Source: Sphingobacterium humi
GTDB taxonomy: Bacteria > Bacteroidota > Bacteroidia > Sphingobacteriales > Sphingobacteriaceae
Length of the DNA stretch: 64,000 nt
Direction of reading: 5' to 3'
Assembly (NCBI RefSeq): GCF_009768885.1
Contig: NZ_WSQA01000001.1
Location: forward strand, 310,001-374,000
Part shown: positions 17,414-25,305 of the stretch, in pieces
Layout of the letters: every line of letters starts with the position of its first letter
Numbering within the stretch: the first letter of the stretch is position 1
Notes under the pieces: generated by a model
The model's input: the letters and a program-made list of their open reading frames with translations, nothing else
The model's database searches: none
What the model was told of the DNA's origin: nothing
Made by a program: the position numbers and the translations under genes

Positions 17414-18979
17414 TTAAAAAAATCGAATGTAGAAGAACAGCACCGCAGCGGTAATAATCGCCCACCAGATCACAGGATTTCGCCAGCCGCGATTTTGTTC
17501 CTTTTCTACGGCCGTTAAGCGGAAACTCTCCTTCGTCAACACCAAGTTGTTTAAGCGATCTTCAGAAACTGCAGGCGTAAATAAACTCACCACTAAACAC
17601 AGCCCCATACAGGTCCAGAATACAATACCGGTTCGATTAAAGAAGGATAGTTCTGGATAGGCAAACTCCATGATCAAGGACAAAGGTATAGTCAATAGAC
17701 CCGCCGTAATAGCGCCTTGAGAAGTAGTTCTTTTCCAGAATACCCCCATCAGGAACATCGTAGCAATACCCGGTGTAAATAAACCATACAGATTCATCAG
17801 GTAAAGAAATACCGGTTTATCGGAATGGCTAATCAACATCACAGCACTCAGAATCCCGAGAATAATAATCACTACCCCAGCACGCTTACCAAAGCGTACA
17901 GACTCTTTATCGCTCGCATTTTTATTGATGTATTGGTTGTACACATCCACTGTCAGAATCGTTGTACAGGAATTTATAGCCCCCGAGATATGCGACATAA
18001 TTGCCGATATCAAACCAGCCATGACCAGGCCTATCAATCCTTTTGGCAATAGGGTTTCCACCAAGGTGGCGAATAGTAAATCAGGCTGCTCAAGGGTTGG
18101 CAGAAAATTGGAAGCTACCAAAGCAGGGATGGTAATAATCAAGGGCACAAAGAACTTCAGGTAATTCCCGAAGATAACCCCCATTTTGCCATGCCATTCA
18201 TTCTTGGCTGCCAATACCCGCTGTACAATAAATTGATTGGTAGCACAGTAAAAGATACTAATACAAAGCAATCCTCCGAGGTACATGGTCCATGGAAAAT
18301 CAGGATCAGAAGCCGGGTAAAACATCTTCCAATCTTTTGTTGAAGCCATTACCGACTCAAAGCCGCCTGCTGCATCAACGGTAGCAAAGGTAAGCACAAT
18401 ACCGCCCATCACCAGGATAACCAATTGCACCATCTCCGTCCAGATAACCGCCTTTAAGCCTCCCAATACCGTATAAATCCCGGTTAATACCGCCATCCCA
18501 AAGATGGAATATAAAATAGGAATGCCAAACAAGGCATGTAAGGATAAGCCTCCTAAATAGAGTACTGCTCCTATTTCCACAAACACATAGGTAAATAGAA
18601 TAAGTACCGCATATAACACGCGCGTAGCATTACCAAAGCGTTTCTCCAGGTATTCCGGAACGGTATAGAATCCATTACGCAGGTAAAAAGGTAGAAACAC
18701 CCATAGCAAGACGTTAAAGCCAATTAAAATCGCGCCCCATTCCAGGGTAATTGCTACAAAGCCCCTGCTGTAGGCGGCTCCCATGGCACCCACTAAATGG
18801 TGACTACTGATATTTGCAGCAATAATACTCCCACCAATCATCCACCAAGGCAGTTTGTCGCCTGCCAGAAAATAATCTCTTTTGCTATCTGAGCTACTGC
18901 GCGAGGCGTATAAACCCAATAAAACAATCCCAACGATATAAATCGAAAAGATCAATACATCAATCCATTCAAGCTTCAT
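17414..18979 (-). CDS. Sodium:solute symporter (SSS/SLC5 family)
   Basis: 521 residues with about 13-14 hydrophobic segments. Family signatures include DYFLAGDKLPWWMIGGSIIAANISSHHLVGAMG, GFYTVPEYLEKRFG, LGGLKAVIWTEMVQLVILV and LISAIMSHISGAINSCTTILTVDVY. The sequence type is that of SGLT-like sugar/sugar-acid carriers of Bacteroidota. It is the last gene of a five-gene minus-strand operon and its start overlaps the ceramidase-like gene by 11 bases. This implies that it imports the compound those enzymes process, driven by sodium. The exact substrate cannot be read from sequence. Confidence 0.92.
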   Translation of the reverse strand: MKLEWIDVLIFSIYIVGIVLLGLYASRSSSDSKRDYFLAGDKLPWWMIGGSIIAANISSHHLVGAMGAAYSRGFVAITLEWGAILIGFNVLLWVFLPFYLRNGFYTVPEYLEKRFGNATRVLYAVLILFTYVFVEIGAVLYLGGLSLHALFGIPILYSIFGMAVLTGIYTVLGGLKAVIWTEMVQLVILVMGGIVLTFATVDAAGGFESVMASTKDWKMFYPASDPDFPWTMYLGGLLCISIFYCATNQFIVQRVLAAKNEWHGKMGVIFGNYLKFFVPLIITIPALVASNFLPTLEQPDLLFATLVETLLPKGLIGLVMAGLISAIMSHISGAINSCTTILTVDVYNQYINKNASDKESVRFGKRAGVVIIILGILSAVMLISHSDKPVFLYLMNLYGLFTPGIATMFLMGVFWKRTTSQGAITAGLLTIPLSLIMEFAYPELSFFNRTGIVFWTCMGLCLVVSLFTPAVSEDRLNNLVLTKESFRLTAVEKEQNRGWRNPVIWWAIITAAVLFFYIRFF

Positions 18980-20354
18980 AGCACAGGTATTTTTTTATTC
19001 CAAGGATGGTCTCTTTAATTAATATTTCCAAGCTGCCCGCGGCATAAGGACTTTGCCAAACTGCATAAATATCCTTATCATATAGTTCTTCTGGCGCAAG
19101 GTAACCCACATAGCCATTGGCTATATTGATAAAAACAAGGCAATGATTTGGAAAGGCAGCACGCACCTCTTTTTGGTAAATGGAATAGGCTTCATTGGCT
19201 TGTGCCACTAAAATCACATCGCCAAAGCGCCAAAGCCATACCGGAATTTGCGCCTCTTCCTTATCTCCAATGGCAAGTCGGGTATTGTATTTCCGCCATA
19301 AGCGATCTTTTAAAACCCGGTCTTCACAGGCTTCAAACTCCTCCAAAATGGCCGCTGCAGCTTCCAGTTGCTTATACGGAACAGTTACCTGCAACACCTG
19401 CTGTATCATCGCTGAATCCGGTGGCACCGCCACTTTTCCCCATAAGGCTAGGGGCGCTCCGGAAACCAAAGCCTCTTTAAACACCCAATTCTGGTTAGGT
19501 TTCAACAATTGCCCTTGCGTTGCCAATACGGCATAGCCGAGGGCACGACCATTCGCTTCCACGATGGCCGGATCTTTCACATATTGTTTCTTAGGCGCTA
19601 AATCACCCGATGCACCTTGTAGAAAAAGGCAAGGCACCTGCAGGTGCTGCTCGACGGTATGGCGTAATTCACCAACAAAGTCGGGCGATATCAATTCATT
19701 CTCATGTGCAAAAGTAGTAGGATGGCAGGCATAATTGCAGATAACAGCTTGAAGTTCCTGCTTTTCATTAAACAGCTGTCCCACAAGCAGGGTAGCATCT
19801 GCCTCTTCTTTGGGATTATACCCGATCAAATAGCCTTTCTCCGTTTTCAAATCCCGATTACAGGCCAAATCACTTAAGCCATATCCCCAAGTCATGACAC
19901 CATAAAAGGCCGTATTTCTAGCTTCTTCAATGCAAGCAATCATACTTTCCTGCAGGAAAGCCAAATAGGGAATGATGCGATCTCCACCAGGCAGGTCTTT
20001 GTCTGTAGAACAGATACTCGGTCCTGCATGAGTATGCGACAAAGCAAGAATCAAGGAGGCCTCCGGGAGGTCAAAATGCGCTAAAATAGCTTGTCTTAAT
20101 TTTTGTTCGTCTTGTGCATTTTTCCACCAGCCCAAATCGGCGGTTAGGATAATGCTTTGCATACCTTGATGGTTTTCAAGCAATAGGCAATGCACATAGA
20201 GGTCTTGATGGATGCCCGTCGCTTGGTCGAACGCCGCGGCACCCCAATTGCGAGAATATATCCCAATTTCAGGGGTAATGATGCGTTTGCTGATACCGAA
20301 TCGTCCCGAGAAGGAAGATGAAATATCAGCAAAAGCATGTTTATTGTTTATCAT
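18969..20354 (-). CDS. Neutral/alkaline ceramidase-family (amidase-like) hydrolase, cytosolic
   Basis: 461 residues, matching only the catalytic domain of neutral ceramidases. Likely zinc-site and catalytic segments are visible: ALSHTHAGPS (about 102-111), CNYACHPTTFAHE (about 203-215) and LQGASGDLAP (about 242-251, the expected nucleophile region). The start resembles the family (RFGISKRIITPEIGIYSRNWG). It has no signal peptide and lacks the C-terminal Ig-like domain of secreted ceramidases. Known relatives cleave the N-acyl amide of ceramide. Here the gene sits between an SDR and a symporter in a sugar-acid operon, so the substrate is more likely a small N-acyl compound. That function is inference. 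Confidence 0.82.
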   Translation of the reverse strand: MINNKHAFADISSSFSGRFGISKRIITPEIGIYSRNWGAAAFDQATGIHQDLYVHCLLLENHQGMQSIILTADLGWWKNAQDEQKLRQAILAHFDLPEASLILALSHTHAGPSICSTDKDLPGGDRIIPYLAFLQESMIACIEEARNTAFYGVMTWGYGLSDLACNRDLKTEKGYLIGYNPKEEADATLLVGQLFNEKQELQAVICNYACHPTTFAHENELISPDFVGELRHTVEQHLQVPCLFLQGASGDLAPKKQYVKDPAIVEANGRALGYAVLATQGQLLKPNQNWVFKEALVSGAPLALWGKVAVPPDSAMIQQVLQVTVPYKQLEAAAAILEEFEACEDRVLKDRLWRKYNTRLAIGDKEEAQIPVWLWRFGDVILVAQANEAYSIYQKEVRAAFPNHCLVFINIANGYVGYLAPEELYDKDIYAVWQSPYAAGSLEILIKETILGIKKYLCYEA

Positions 20355-20356
20355 AA

Positions 20357-21121
20357 TTAAGGTCTTATTAAAGAAAGACCACCATCCAGCACGATGGTTG
20401 CGCCGGTAAGCAGTCTACTATTTTCAGAGCAAATCCAAAGTACCTGTTTGGCCACCTCCTCACTTTCCAAAATGGCCCCCAGGGGCACTACTTTACTTGC
20501 TGCTGTTTGTTGCTCAGGCGCATCGGCCCAAACCACCTTACTCAATCCGGCATTTACATAGCCGGGAGCAACTTCATTGACGCGAATGCCATAAGCTGCA
20601 AATTCCAAGGCCATCGATTGGCATAACATTCGAACCGCAGCTTTGGAAACACTATAGGTCGGCAAATTCTTATGTACCGCATGGCCTGCCCAGCTACCTA
20701 AGAACACGATATTTCCAGCAACCTTATCCTCAATAAACAGACGTGCCGCTTCATTGGCCATATAAAAGGCACCATGTAAATTCACATCCAGTTCATCTTT
20801 CCATTCTTGGGCCGATATGGATTGAAAGTTCTTCAAGGTCACTCTGGAGGCATTGGGAATACAAATCGATAGCGCACCATAGCGTTCGCGACAGCCCAAT
20901 AACCAATGGGTTACTTGTTCATAATCGCTGATATCTACTTGCTGGTAGTGCAAGCGACTTTCCCTTTCCAGCAAAGGGAACTTTTGTGTCGCTTGCTCCA
21001 AATCCATTTTATCAGCCAAGCAAACCGTACTTCCTGCATCGAGAAAGGCAATAGCCATCGCTTGGCCTATATCACCTACGCCACCACTGATGACGACTAG
21101 CTTATCTTTAAATTCTTGCAT
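20357..21121 (-). CDS. Short-chain dehydrogenase/reductase (SDR)
   Basis: 254 residues with a Rossmann start (SGGVGDIGQ, about 12-20) and the SDR catalytic set Ser143, Tyr156 and Lys160 (LGSWAGH, TYSVSK). The usual NNAG is replaced by NAS near residue 90. Asp37 after the second strand suggests NAD(H) rather than NADP(H). It probably oxidises or reduces a hydroxyl of the sugar-acid intermediate made by neighbouring enzymes. It is two bases from the ceramidase-like gene and 16 from the enolase-family gene, firmly inside the operon. Confidence 0.9.
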   Translation of the reverse strand: MQEFKDKLVVISGGVGDIGQAMAIAFLDAGSTVCLADKMDLEQATQKFPLLERESRLHYQQVDISDYEQVTHWLLGCRERYGALSICIPNASRVTLKNFQSISAQEWKDELDVNLHGAFYMANEAARLFIEDKVAGNIVFLGSWAGHAVHKNLPTYSVSKAAVRMLCQSMALEFAAYGIRVNEVAPGYVNAGLSKVVWADAPEQQTAASKVVPLGAILESEEVAKQVLWICSENSRLLTGATIVLDGGLSLIRP

Positions 21122-21137
21122 ACGGTTTCCTTTTAAA

Positions 21138-22316
21138 TTACCAATCCCCTACGCTGCCATCCTTGTAGAAGGTTCTTTGTAATATTTCTTGTTGAAAAGG
21201 GTGCTTCTTCACTTCCTCTTCATTAATTTCAATCCCCAAACCCGGGCGACTGTTCGGAAGCACAATACGGCCCTTCTCTTGCACCGTAAATCCTTCAGAA
21301 ACTACGTCTTGGCGCCATTCCACGTCTTTATGCACACTTTCACAAATAATGTAAGATGGTGTAGCAAAGCCTAACTCAATCGAAGCCGCCGTACTCACCG
21401 GACCTTGCGGATTGTGTGGCGCTACTGAAACACGATAGGCATCGGCCAGTGCCGCAATTTTACGGGCTTCCGTTAATCCACCACAATGCGTAATATCGGG
21501 TTGGATAACACTTACTGCACGTTTTTCCAACATATCACGGAAGGCATGCACGCCGATCAATCGCTCCCCGGAAGCAATAGGTGTGCTCACAGAACGTTGA
21601 ATCAAGGCAATATCCTCCATGGTTTCCGGCCAACAAGGCTCCTCAAAGAAATATAAGCCATAAGGTTCTAAGGCTTTAGCAAATTGTAAGCCCATGCGTG
21701 GACTAGGCCGCGCATGACAATCCACCATAATATCAATATCATCACCTACCGCATCACGCATCGCTTTTACGCAGGCTTCAGCGTATTTAATAGGGCGTAG
21801 TCCTTCTAAAGACATGGTTTCCGGAACGGCCATCGACTTAAAAGCCGTAAATCCTTCGTCAACTGCTTGTAAGGCTAAGTCGCCAAAGCGCTTGGCATCA
21901 TCAGGTGCTGTTTCATAGAAATCCTCCATTTTTCCACCACCCAAATGGCAATACAAACGGATATAATCGCGCACGCGACCACCCCAAAGCTCATGGCATG
22001 GAACGCCATGTATCTTCCCTAGAATATCCCAAAGGGCAATGTCAATTCCACTAATGGCAGTTCCACGCACAATGCCGTTTCCATGCCAGAAGTGCTGTCT
22101 ATACATCATCTGCCAAAGGTGTTCGATCCGACGTGGATCTTCCCCGATTAATAACTGTGAAATATCTTTAATGGCGCCCACCACACTTTGCGTATGCCAT
22201 TCCAACGTAGCTTCACCCCAACCCCATAAACCAGGTTGGTCGGTAACTACTTTTACGAATATCCAGTTCCGCATGCGTGCATGGCACACCAGGGTTTCTA
22301 TCGCTGTAATTTTCAT
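21138..22316 (-). CDS. Mandelate racemase/enolase-superfamily sugar-acid dehydratase (galactonate dehydratase-like)
   Basis: 392 residues with the two-domain enolase-superfamily build. The N-terminal capping part ([27 protein letters not shown]) and the C-terminal motif DGSVGDW resemble D-galactonate dehydratase DgoD. In the barrel, metal and catalytic segments appear as DCHARPSP (about 196-203), FEEPCWPE (about 219-226), SGERLIG (about 247-253), DITHCGG and APHNPQGP (about 300-307). The expected reaction is removal of water from an aldonate to give a 2-keto-3-deoxy sugar acid. The true substrate may differ, because active-site details vary among relatives. It lies 11 bases downstream of the aminotransferase gene. 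Confidence 0.88.
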   Translation of the reverse strand: MKITAIETLVCHARMRNWIFVKVVTDQPGLWGWGEATLEWHTQSVVGAIKDISQLLIGEDPRRIEHLWQMMYRQHFWHGNGIVRGTAISGIDIALWDILGKIHGVPCHELWGGRVRDYIRLYCHLGGGKMEDFYETAPDDAKRFGDLALQAVDEGFTAFKSMAVPETMSLEGLRPIKYAEACVKAMRDAVGDDIDIMVDCHARPSPRMGLQFAKALEPYGLYFFEEPCWPETMEDIALIQRSVSTPIASGERLIGVHAFRDMLEKRAVSVIQPDITHCGGLTEARKIAALADAYRVSVAPHNPQGPVSTAASIELGFATPSYIICESVHKDVEWRQDVVSEGFTVQEKGRIVLPNSRPGLGIEINEEEVKKHPFQQEILQRTFYKDGSVGDW

Positions 22317-22326
22317 AATGTATAGC

Positions 22327-23649
22327 CTATAACGTTTTGATCACTTGTTCTGTTGCTTCTAAAGTTTTCAGGATGTCTTCCTCGCTATGGGCAAAAGAAA
22401 TACTACCTTGTTTAATAGCTGCAGGGAAGTTGAAAATCCCTTTTTCAATTAATTTCTTACGATATCTAACATCCAAATCGAAATTATGGTTCGTTAAAAT
22501 ATCATGGAAATTTTTCGGCGCATGATCCATAAAATAGGTACAAAAGGCCGACCCTTGACGCGCAACGTAGAATGCAGTGCCTAATTTAGGAAATATCTCT
22601 TGATAGCCCTTTTCCAATAAGGCACCTAATTTCTCAACATGCTCATAAACAGCGAATTTTTCATCGCCTAATTTCCGCAGGGTAGCAATAGCTGCCGCAG
22701 TAGTCAATGGAAATGCATTGAACGTACCGGCAATCATCACGCGTTCCGATTTCTCAGGATGCACAAAATAATCCATGTATTTTTTCTTGCCTGCAATGAC
22801 CCCTAAAGGATAACCATTGGCAACTGCTTTTCCGAAAGTAGATAAATCCGGCACCACATTCACTAAGGATTGATAACCGGCAAGGGCATGTCTGAATCCT
22901 GTTTTCACCTCATCGAAAATCAACAGGAAGCCTTGTTCATCGGCCAATTGGCGAAGCCCTTCCAAGTAACCAGGCTCTGGCTTCACAATCCCGATATTTT
23001 GCAATATAGGCTCCAATAAAATACAGGCCACCTCATACTTCTCCACGATATAGCGAACGCTATCCAAGTCGTTAAAATTAATCACGTGAACCAAATCGCT
23101 ATGATTTTTAGGAACTCCGGCGCTTAAGGAATCAAAAGGGTATTCACCCGGACTCTGGTAAGGGCCTACATCTTGTAAACTGCTAATCACATTACAAGCC
23201 ACATCATTATGCCAACCGTTGTAACCACCTTGCATCACGATAATATGGTCACGCTTGGTAACGGCTCGAGCAATACGGATAGCATGGTAAGTCGCCTCCG
23301 ATCCCGTAGTCGTAATCTGCACACTTTCCGCATTCGGCACACTTTGACAGAACAACTCGGCAAACTCCCCTTCCAAAAGGGTCGGCCCGGCGCCCATCAG
23401 CACTTGCTGCTCTTGCAGCGTCTTCAAGACAGCGGCATTTACATCAGGGTCATTATGCCCTAAAAACGAAGCCGCAAAGCCCGCTTGGTAATCAATATAG
23501 CTGTTGCCGTCGGCATCTTCCACCCGGCTCCCCTGCCCTTTTACAAAACATAAATTTGGATCCGATTTCCGGTTCAACGACACCACACCCCCTGGGATCC
23601 ATTGCGCGTTGGTATCCAGAATTTCGGCAGACTTCTTATTTTCTAGCAT
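22327..23649 (-). CDS. Class III PLP-dependent aminotransferase (glutamate-1-semialdehyde aminomutase-like)
   Basis: 440 residues from the ATG at 23647-23649 ([14 protein letters not shown]). The frame stays open to 23838, but that part runs into the operator region and looks non-coding. Family features are [16 protein letters not shown] at the start, [24 protein letters not shown] (PLP-ring Asp) and the Schiff-base lysine, Lys274, in [13 protein letters not shown]. The closest functional type is GSA aminomutase-like, yet the surroundings show no heme biosynthesis. It is the first gene of the catabolic operon and may transfer or remove an amino group from an amino-sugar acid or its keto product. 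Confidence 0.88.
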   Translation of the reverse strand: MLENKKSAEILDTNAQWIPGGVVSLNRKSDPNLCFVKGQGSRVEDADGNSYIDYQAGFAASFLGHNDPDVNAAVLKTLQEQQVLMGAGPTLLEGEFAELFCQSVPNAESVQITTTGSEATYHAIRIARAVTKRDHIIVMQGGYNGWHNDVACNVISSLQDVGPYQSPGEYPFDSLSAGVPKNHSDLVHVINFNDLDSVRYIVEKYEVACILLEPILQNIGIVKPEPGYLEGLRQLADEQGFLLIFDEVKTGFRHALAGYQSLVNVVPDLSTFGKAVANGYPLGVIAGKKKYMDYFVHPEKSERVMIAGTFNAFPLTTAAAIATLRKLGDEKFAVYEHVEKLGALLEKGYQEIFPKLGTAFYVARQGSAFCTYFMDHAPKNFHDILTNHNFDLDVRYRKKLIEKGIFNFPAAIKQGSISFAHSEEDILKTLEATEQVIKTL

Positions 23650-23728
23650 GTTTATATTAGTTTTACAATTGCGTATCAACAAAACGATCCTTTGATTTTG
23701 ATTTAGATTTTGGTATCGCTTGGTTATT

Positions 23729-23775
23729 ATGTATACTAAATTAAAATAAAATTGTATACATTTAAAATAATTTTG
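23729..23775. promoter_or_regulatory. Paired GTATAC operators plus -7 element between divergent catabolic genes
   Basis: Two palindromes, ATGTATACTA (23729-23738) and TTGTATACAT (23752-23761), have centres 23 bp apart in the gap between the aminotransferase and SMP-30 genes. A plus-strand TAATTTTG (23768-23775) fits the -7 consensus for the SMP-30 gene. The same core recurs at three other control regions of this locus, including directly in front of the GntR gene, so this is very likely the GntR operator. Confidence 0.7.
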
Positions 23776-23785
23776 AAAATATTTT

Positions 23786-24583
23786 ATGAGAACCCTAATC
23801 GATTCCATTGCCTTTCCGGAAGGCCCTGCCTTTGACAAACAAGATGGACTATGGCTGGTGGAAAAGGAAGCCGGAAACCTGATTCACTGGAAAGCCGACA
23901 CCTACAACCGAATTGCTGTCGGGGGACACCCGAATGGCATTGCCATCCATCCGGATGGGTCTATCTGGTTTTGCGATTCCCAACAGAACAGCATCCGTCG
24001 CTACGATCCCGAAAGCCAACAGGTGGAAACACTCGTCGAACAAATCGATGGCCAAGCCTTGCACATGCCGAACGACCTCTGCTTTGATGCCTTAGGGAAT
24101 CTGCTTTTTACCTGCCCTGGCGACTCTTTGGACGATTATGAAGGGTATATCTGTTTTTACCATCCCGAAAAGGGGGTAAAGAAAATCGCCGAACAGCTAA
24201 ACTATCCCAATGGGCTCGCTTTTTCAGCAGATTTCAGTGCATTATATATAGCCGAAACTGGGAGTAAATGGATTTGGAAGTACCGTTGGAATGCGCAGAC
24301 TCAGGAAATCGATCATGCAGAACAATTCTTCTTTACAGGTGGAACCATTGGTCCGGATGGCATCGCCTTCGACCAGGATGGCAATTTATATATAGCTGTT
24401 TACAGTGCTGCCAAAATCTGCATCGTCAATCCCGAAGGTATAGTAATTGATGAGCTTACTTTACCCGGAAACAACCCTACAAATTGCGCGATAGACCCGA
24501 ATGGCCGCCTAGGCGTAGTTATCACCGAGGCCGAGCAAGGTAAATTATGGCAAGTACCAAGCATTAAAAAAGGCCTGCTTTAA
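23786..24583 (+). CDS. Cytosolic SMP-30/gluconolactonase-family protein
   Basis: 265 residues without a signal peptide. SMP-30 propeller signatures are AFPEGPAFD (metal Glu), GHPNGIAIHPDGSIWFCDS, HMPNDLCFDALGNLLFT (metal Asn), YPNGLAFS and GPDGIAFDQDGNLYIAVY (metal Asp). The expected reaction is hydrolysis of a sugar-acid lactone in the cytosol. It is divergent from the catabolic operon and shares its operator pair, so it should be expressed with it. A lactonase fits if the SDR forms a lactone. Its last codons form one arm of the terminator shared with the convergent gntR gene. Confidence 0.9.
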   Translation: MRTLIDSIAFPEGPAFDKQDGLWLVEKEAGNLIHWKADTYNRIAVGGHPNGIAIHPDGSIWFCDSQQNSIRRYDPESQQVETLVEQIDGQALHMPNDLCFDALGNLLFTCPGDSLDDYEGYICFYHPEKGVKKIAEQLNYPNGLAFSADFSALYIAETGSKWIWKYRWNAQTQEIDHAEQFFFTGGTIGPDGIAFDQDGNLYIAVYSAAKICIVNPEGIVIDELTLPGNNPTNCAIDPNGRLGVVITEAEQGKLWQVPSIKKGLL

Positions 24584-24597
24584 CAGGCCTTCTTATT
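24568..24597. terminator. Bidirectional terminator between SMP-30 and gntR
   Basis: Stem AAGGCCTG (24570-24577) with CAGGCCTT (24584-24591) and a six-base loop that contains the SMP-30 stop codon. An A-run precedes it and T-rich sequence follows, so it can serve both convergent genes. Confidence 0.8.
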
Positions 24598-25240
24598 AAT
24601 CTTCTACAAGTTCCAGGGCTTCGTGCTCCCCGCGGTCCAAATGCTTTACCAAGGTATCATAGGCACTGTCCCAATCGTTACTTTTTAAGGCTGCAACAAT
24701 CTGACGATGCTCCTGATCTGTTTCCAGGTAATCTTCCATCTGCCCTAAAATAGCGCCGATTTTCATGTGAAACAACGGAATATTGCTATTCTGATAGATG
24801 CTAACCAACCTGGAATTGCCCGTACCTTGAATAATACGTTCGTGAAACCGCACATCGGCTTCACAGGCACCGCCATAATAACCCTTGCTCACCATCTCCG
24901 AAAAATCATTACAGATTAACTCCAGATCTTTGATCAAGGCCTTATCCTTCTTGGCAAACAGCATTTTCAAAGCACCCACCTCCAATAACTCCCGCAATTC
25001 GCGGATATCTTTTACATCTTCCACGGTCATCTTCTTCACGAAGCAACCGCCCTTCTCACCAAATTCCACTAAGTTTTCGCCGGCCAAACGCATAAAAGCC
25101 TCCCGAACTGCCACCCTGCTTACACTTAACTTCTCGGCCCAGGAACTCTCCACAAGCCTGGCACCGCCAACAAGCTGACTAGACAAGATTTTCTTACGTA
25201 CTTCTAGGTACACTTTATTGGCCAGTGAATCTTCTTTCAT
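24596..25240 (-). CDS. GntR-family transcriptional regulator, FCD subfamily
   Basis: 214 residues. The N-terminal winged helix is typical (RKKILSSQLVGGARLVESSWAEKLSVSRVAVREAFMRL, about 15-52). The C-terminal FCD domain carries its metal/ligand residues Asp129, His133 (DVRFHER), His178 (DQEHRQI) and His200 (VKHLDRG). FCD regulators are usually repressors released by a carboxylic or sugar acid. A perfect palindrome ATTGTATACAAT abuts the start codon and overlaps its own promoter, so it probably represses itself. The same core stands at the aminotransferase/SMP-30 gap and upstream of the susC operon, which marks it as the regulator of the whole 17.4-33.1 kb locus. Confidence 0.92.
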   Translation of the reverse strand: MKEDSLANKVYLEVRKKILSSQLVGGARLVESSWAEKLSVSRVAVREAFMRLAGENLVEFGEKGGCFVKKMTVEDVKDIRELRELLEVGALKMLFAKKDKALIKDLELICNDFSEMVSKGYYGGACEADVRFHERIIQGTGNSRLVSIYQNSNIPLFHMKIGAILGQMEDYLETDQEHRQIVAALKSNDWDSAYDTLVKHLDRGEHEALELVED

Positions 25241-25266
25241 ATTGTATACAATTTATTGCAAAAATA
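25241..25266 (-). promoter_or_regulatory. Promoter and autoregulatory operator of gntR
   Basis: The perfect 12-bp palindrome ATTGTATACAAT (25241-25252) touches the gntR start codon. On the minus strand TATTTTTG (25266-25259) is a full -7 match, placing the transcription start near 25252, inside the palindrome. Binding there would block transcription. Confidence 0.7.
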
Positions 25267-25305
25267 GGAATACCTCGCTATAACTTAGGCTCCCTTACTT
25301 CTGGT

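Noticed and set aside
19148..19536. Two plus-strand frames of about 110 codons opposite the ceramidase-like gene
   Set aside because: Their length comes from codon bias of the real gene on the other strand; composition is not protein-like.
22327..23838. A 503-residue aminotransferase starting at 23838
   Set aside because: The first 63 codons cross the operator pair and the divergent gene; the family start lies at 23649.
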